DNA of 7,415 bases, taken from an uncultured Maribacter sp. (lineage in GTDB: Bacteria > Bacteroidota > Bacteroidia > Flavobacteriales > Flavobacteriaceae). Below are positions 6,740-7,415 of the stretch, in pieces (position 1 is the first letter of the stretch; every line of letters starts with the position of its first letter). The notes under the pieces are model-generated. The model saw nothing but the letters and a program-made list of their open reading frames with translations, made no database searches and was not told the DNA's origin. The position numbers and the translations under genes are program-made. The DNA lies in assembly GCA_905479535.1 (NCBI GenBank), contig CAJQMW010000084.1:1-7415 (forward strand), in the 5' to 3' direction.

Positions 6740-6765
6740 TTGTAATGTATTAAGTGTTAATATGT

Positions 6766-7415
6766 TTAAAAAGGCCAAATAAGCGGCACTAATAGCATTG
6801 TGGCCATAAAAAATAAAAGTAAAAGAGGGGCTCCCACCTTCATGTAATCCATAAACTCGTAACCGCCCGCTGATAGTACCATGGCATTTGTGGTGGTACC
6901 GACCGGGGTTAAAAATGCAGTTGAAGCACTAATGGCGACCACGATCATAAAGGGTTTTGGGGATACCCCCAGGGAAACTGCCGCCATATAGGCAATAGGT
7001 GCCATGAGTACAGCGGTAGCCGAATTATTGATGGTTTGACTAAAAGAAGTGGTCAATAGAAAAACACCACCCAAAAGCACCGTTGGGTGAATAGCTCCTA
7101 AGTATTCAACGAGGTTATTGGCCACTATTTCTGCCATTCCCGTTTTTTGTAAAGCGACGCCCATGGGAATCATGGCGGCGATCATGACCACACTGGTCCA
7201 ACTGATGCCTTTATAGGCTTTGGAAATTGGCACACAACCGGACAACATAATGATTCCTGCGCAGACCAAAGCGGCAATGGCACCCGGAAGTATATTGAAT
7301 ACCAGAAACAGTATCAATAATACCAGCGTCCCAAGGGCTATATAGGAACGTACTGTAAGTACATCCACATTTTTGACCATGGCTTCCGGGCTTCCGGAAA
7401 TGACTAAATTTTCAT
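6766..7415 (-). CDS. DASS/SLC13-type anion (di- or tricarboxylate or sulfate) permease, C-terminal part
   Basis: The frame stays open to the window edge, so the N-terminal part is missing and the ATG at 7380 is internal. The 215 visible residues begin with ENLVISGSPEAM, which looks like the end of a TrkA_C (RCK_C) domain, as found in the loop of larger SLC13-type permeases. They continue with about six or seven membrane helices. Counting from the methionine at 7380, two sodium/substrate motifs are seen: SQTINNSATAVLMAPIA (114-130) and LTPVGTTTNAMVLSAGGYEF (157-176). These correspond to the paired SNT-like clamshell motifs of divalent-anion:Na+ symporters. The protein acts in the inner membrane. 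Linkage to pckA makes four-carbon acids a plausible substrate, but TrkA_C-containing members are also often assigned to sulfate, so the substrate is inferred only. Confidence 0.85.
   Translation of the reverse strand, partial: ENLVISGSPEAMVKNVDVLTVRSYIALGTLVLLILFLVFNILPGAIAALVCAGIIMLSGCVPISKAYKGISWTSVVMIAAMIPMGVALQKTGMAEIVANNLVEYLGAIHPTVLLGGVFLLTTSFSQTINNSATAVLMAPIAYMAAVSLGVSPKPFMIVVAISASTAFLTPVGTTTNAMVLSAGGYEFMDYMKVGAPLLLLFFMATMLLVPLIWPF

Noticed and set aside
5729..6745. 338-codon open frame on the plus strand opposite pckA
   Set aside because: The opposite strand encodes a complete PEPCK with all family motifs. The plus-strand translation shows no recognisable domain, so it is a shadow frame.
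6740..6778. Upstream TTG start for pckA at 6778
   Set aside because: It would overlap the permease end and add 13 residues with no family match. ATG 6739 gives the expected N-terminus and spacing.

Overview
The window reads as chromosomal DNA from a marine-type Flavobacteriaceae (Bacteroidota). This rests on AT-rich intergenic gaps, start codons without clear Shine-Dalgarno sequences, and protein variants (RND pump tail, cyclase, USP, long pyruvate-kinase-like protein) that resemble flavobacterial families. The genus cannot be fixed from the sequence alone.

Left part (1-1140), a scarred region. It opens inside the 3' end of an IS630-family insertion sequence: the C-terminal DDE domain of a transposase, then a complex dyad next to the IS end. 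Immediately after the IS end, an RND efflux pump permease gene begins in mid-protein, so only about its last fifth (transmembrane segments 9-12) remains in the window. The same gene is hit again at its 3' end by a 150-bp palindromic, MITE-like element (934-1083) with perfect 18-bp terminal inverted repeats. Removing this element together with a 3-bp flanking repeat (ATA) in silico restores an in-frame, normal-looking pump C-terminus that ends at 1124, only 16 bp before the next gene.

Middle (1141-2220): a membrane-anchored class III nucleotide cyclase with four predicted transmembrane helices and one catalytic domain. It was probably once the downstream partner of the pump gene. A 62-bp gap (2221-2282) with no convincing terminator separates it from the convergent genes on the other strand.

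Right part (2283-7415), four minus-strand genes. In transcription order they are a DASS/SLC13-type anion permease (5' end outside the window), ATP-dependent PEP carboxykinase (pckA), a tandem-domain universal stress protein, and an unusual 606-residue pyruvate-kinase-like protein. Permease and pckA lie 26 bp apart and look co-transcribed; the gaps before uspA (113 bp) and the kinase (99 bp) are longer and could carry promoters. Together the genes centre on the PEP/oxaloacetate/pyruvate node: possible carboxylate uptake, oxaloacetate to PEP, and PEP to pyruvate, with a nucleotide-binding stress protein in between.

The best candidates for something undescribed are the 150-bp palindromic element, with a possible related terminus beside pckA at 5084-5101, and the divergent pyruvate-kinase-like family with its N-terminal extension, enlarged middle domain, lost C-terminal domain and K+-independent-type active site. 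There is no CRISPR array, tRNA or rRNA, and no gene-free stretch over 300 bases.
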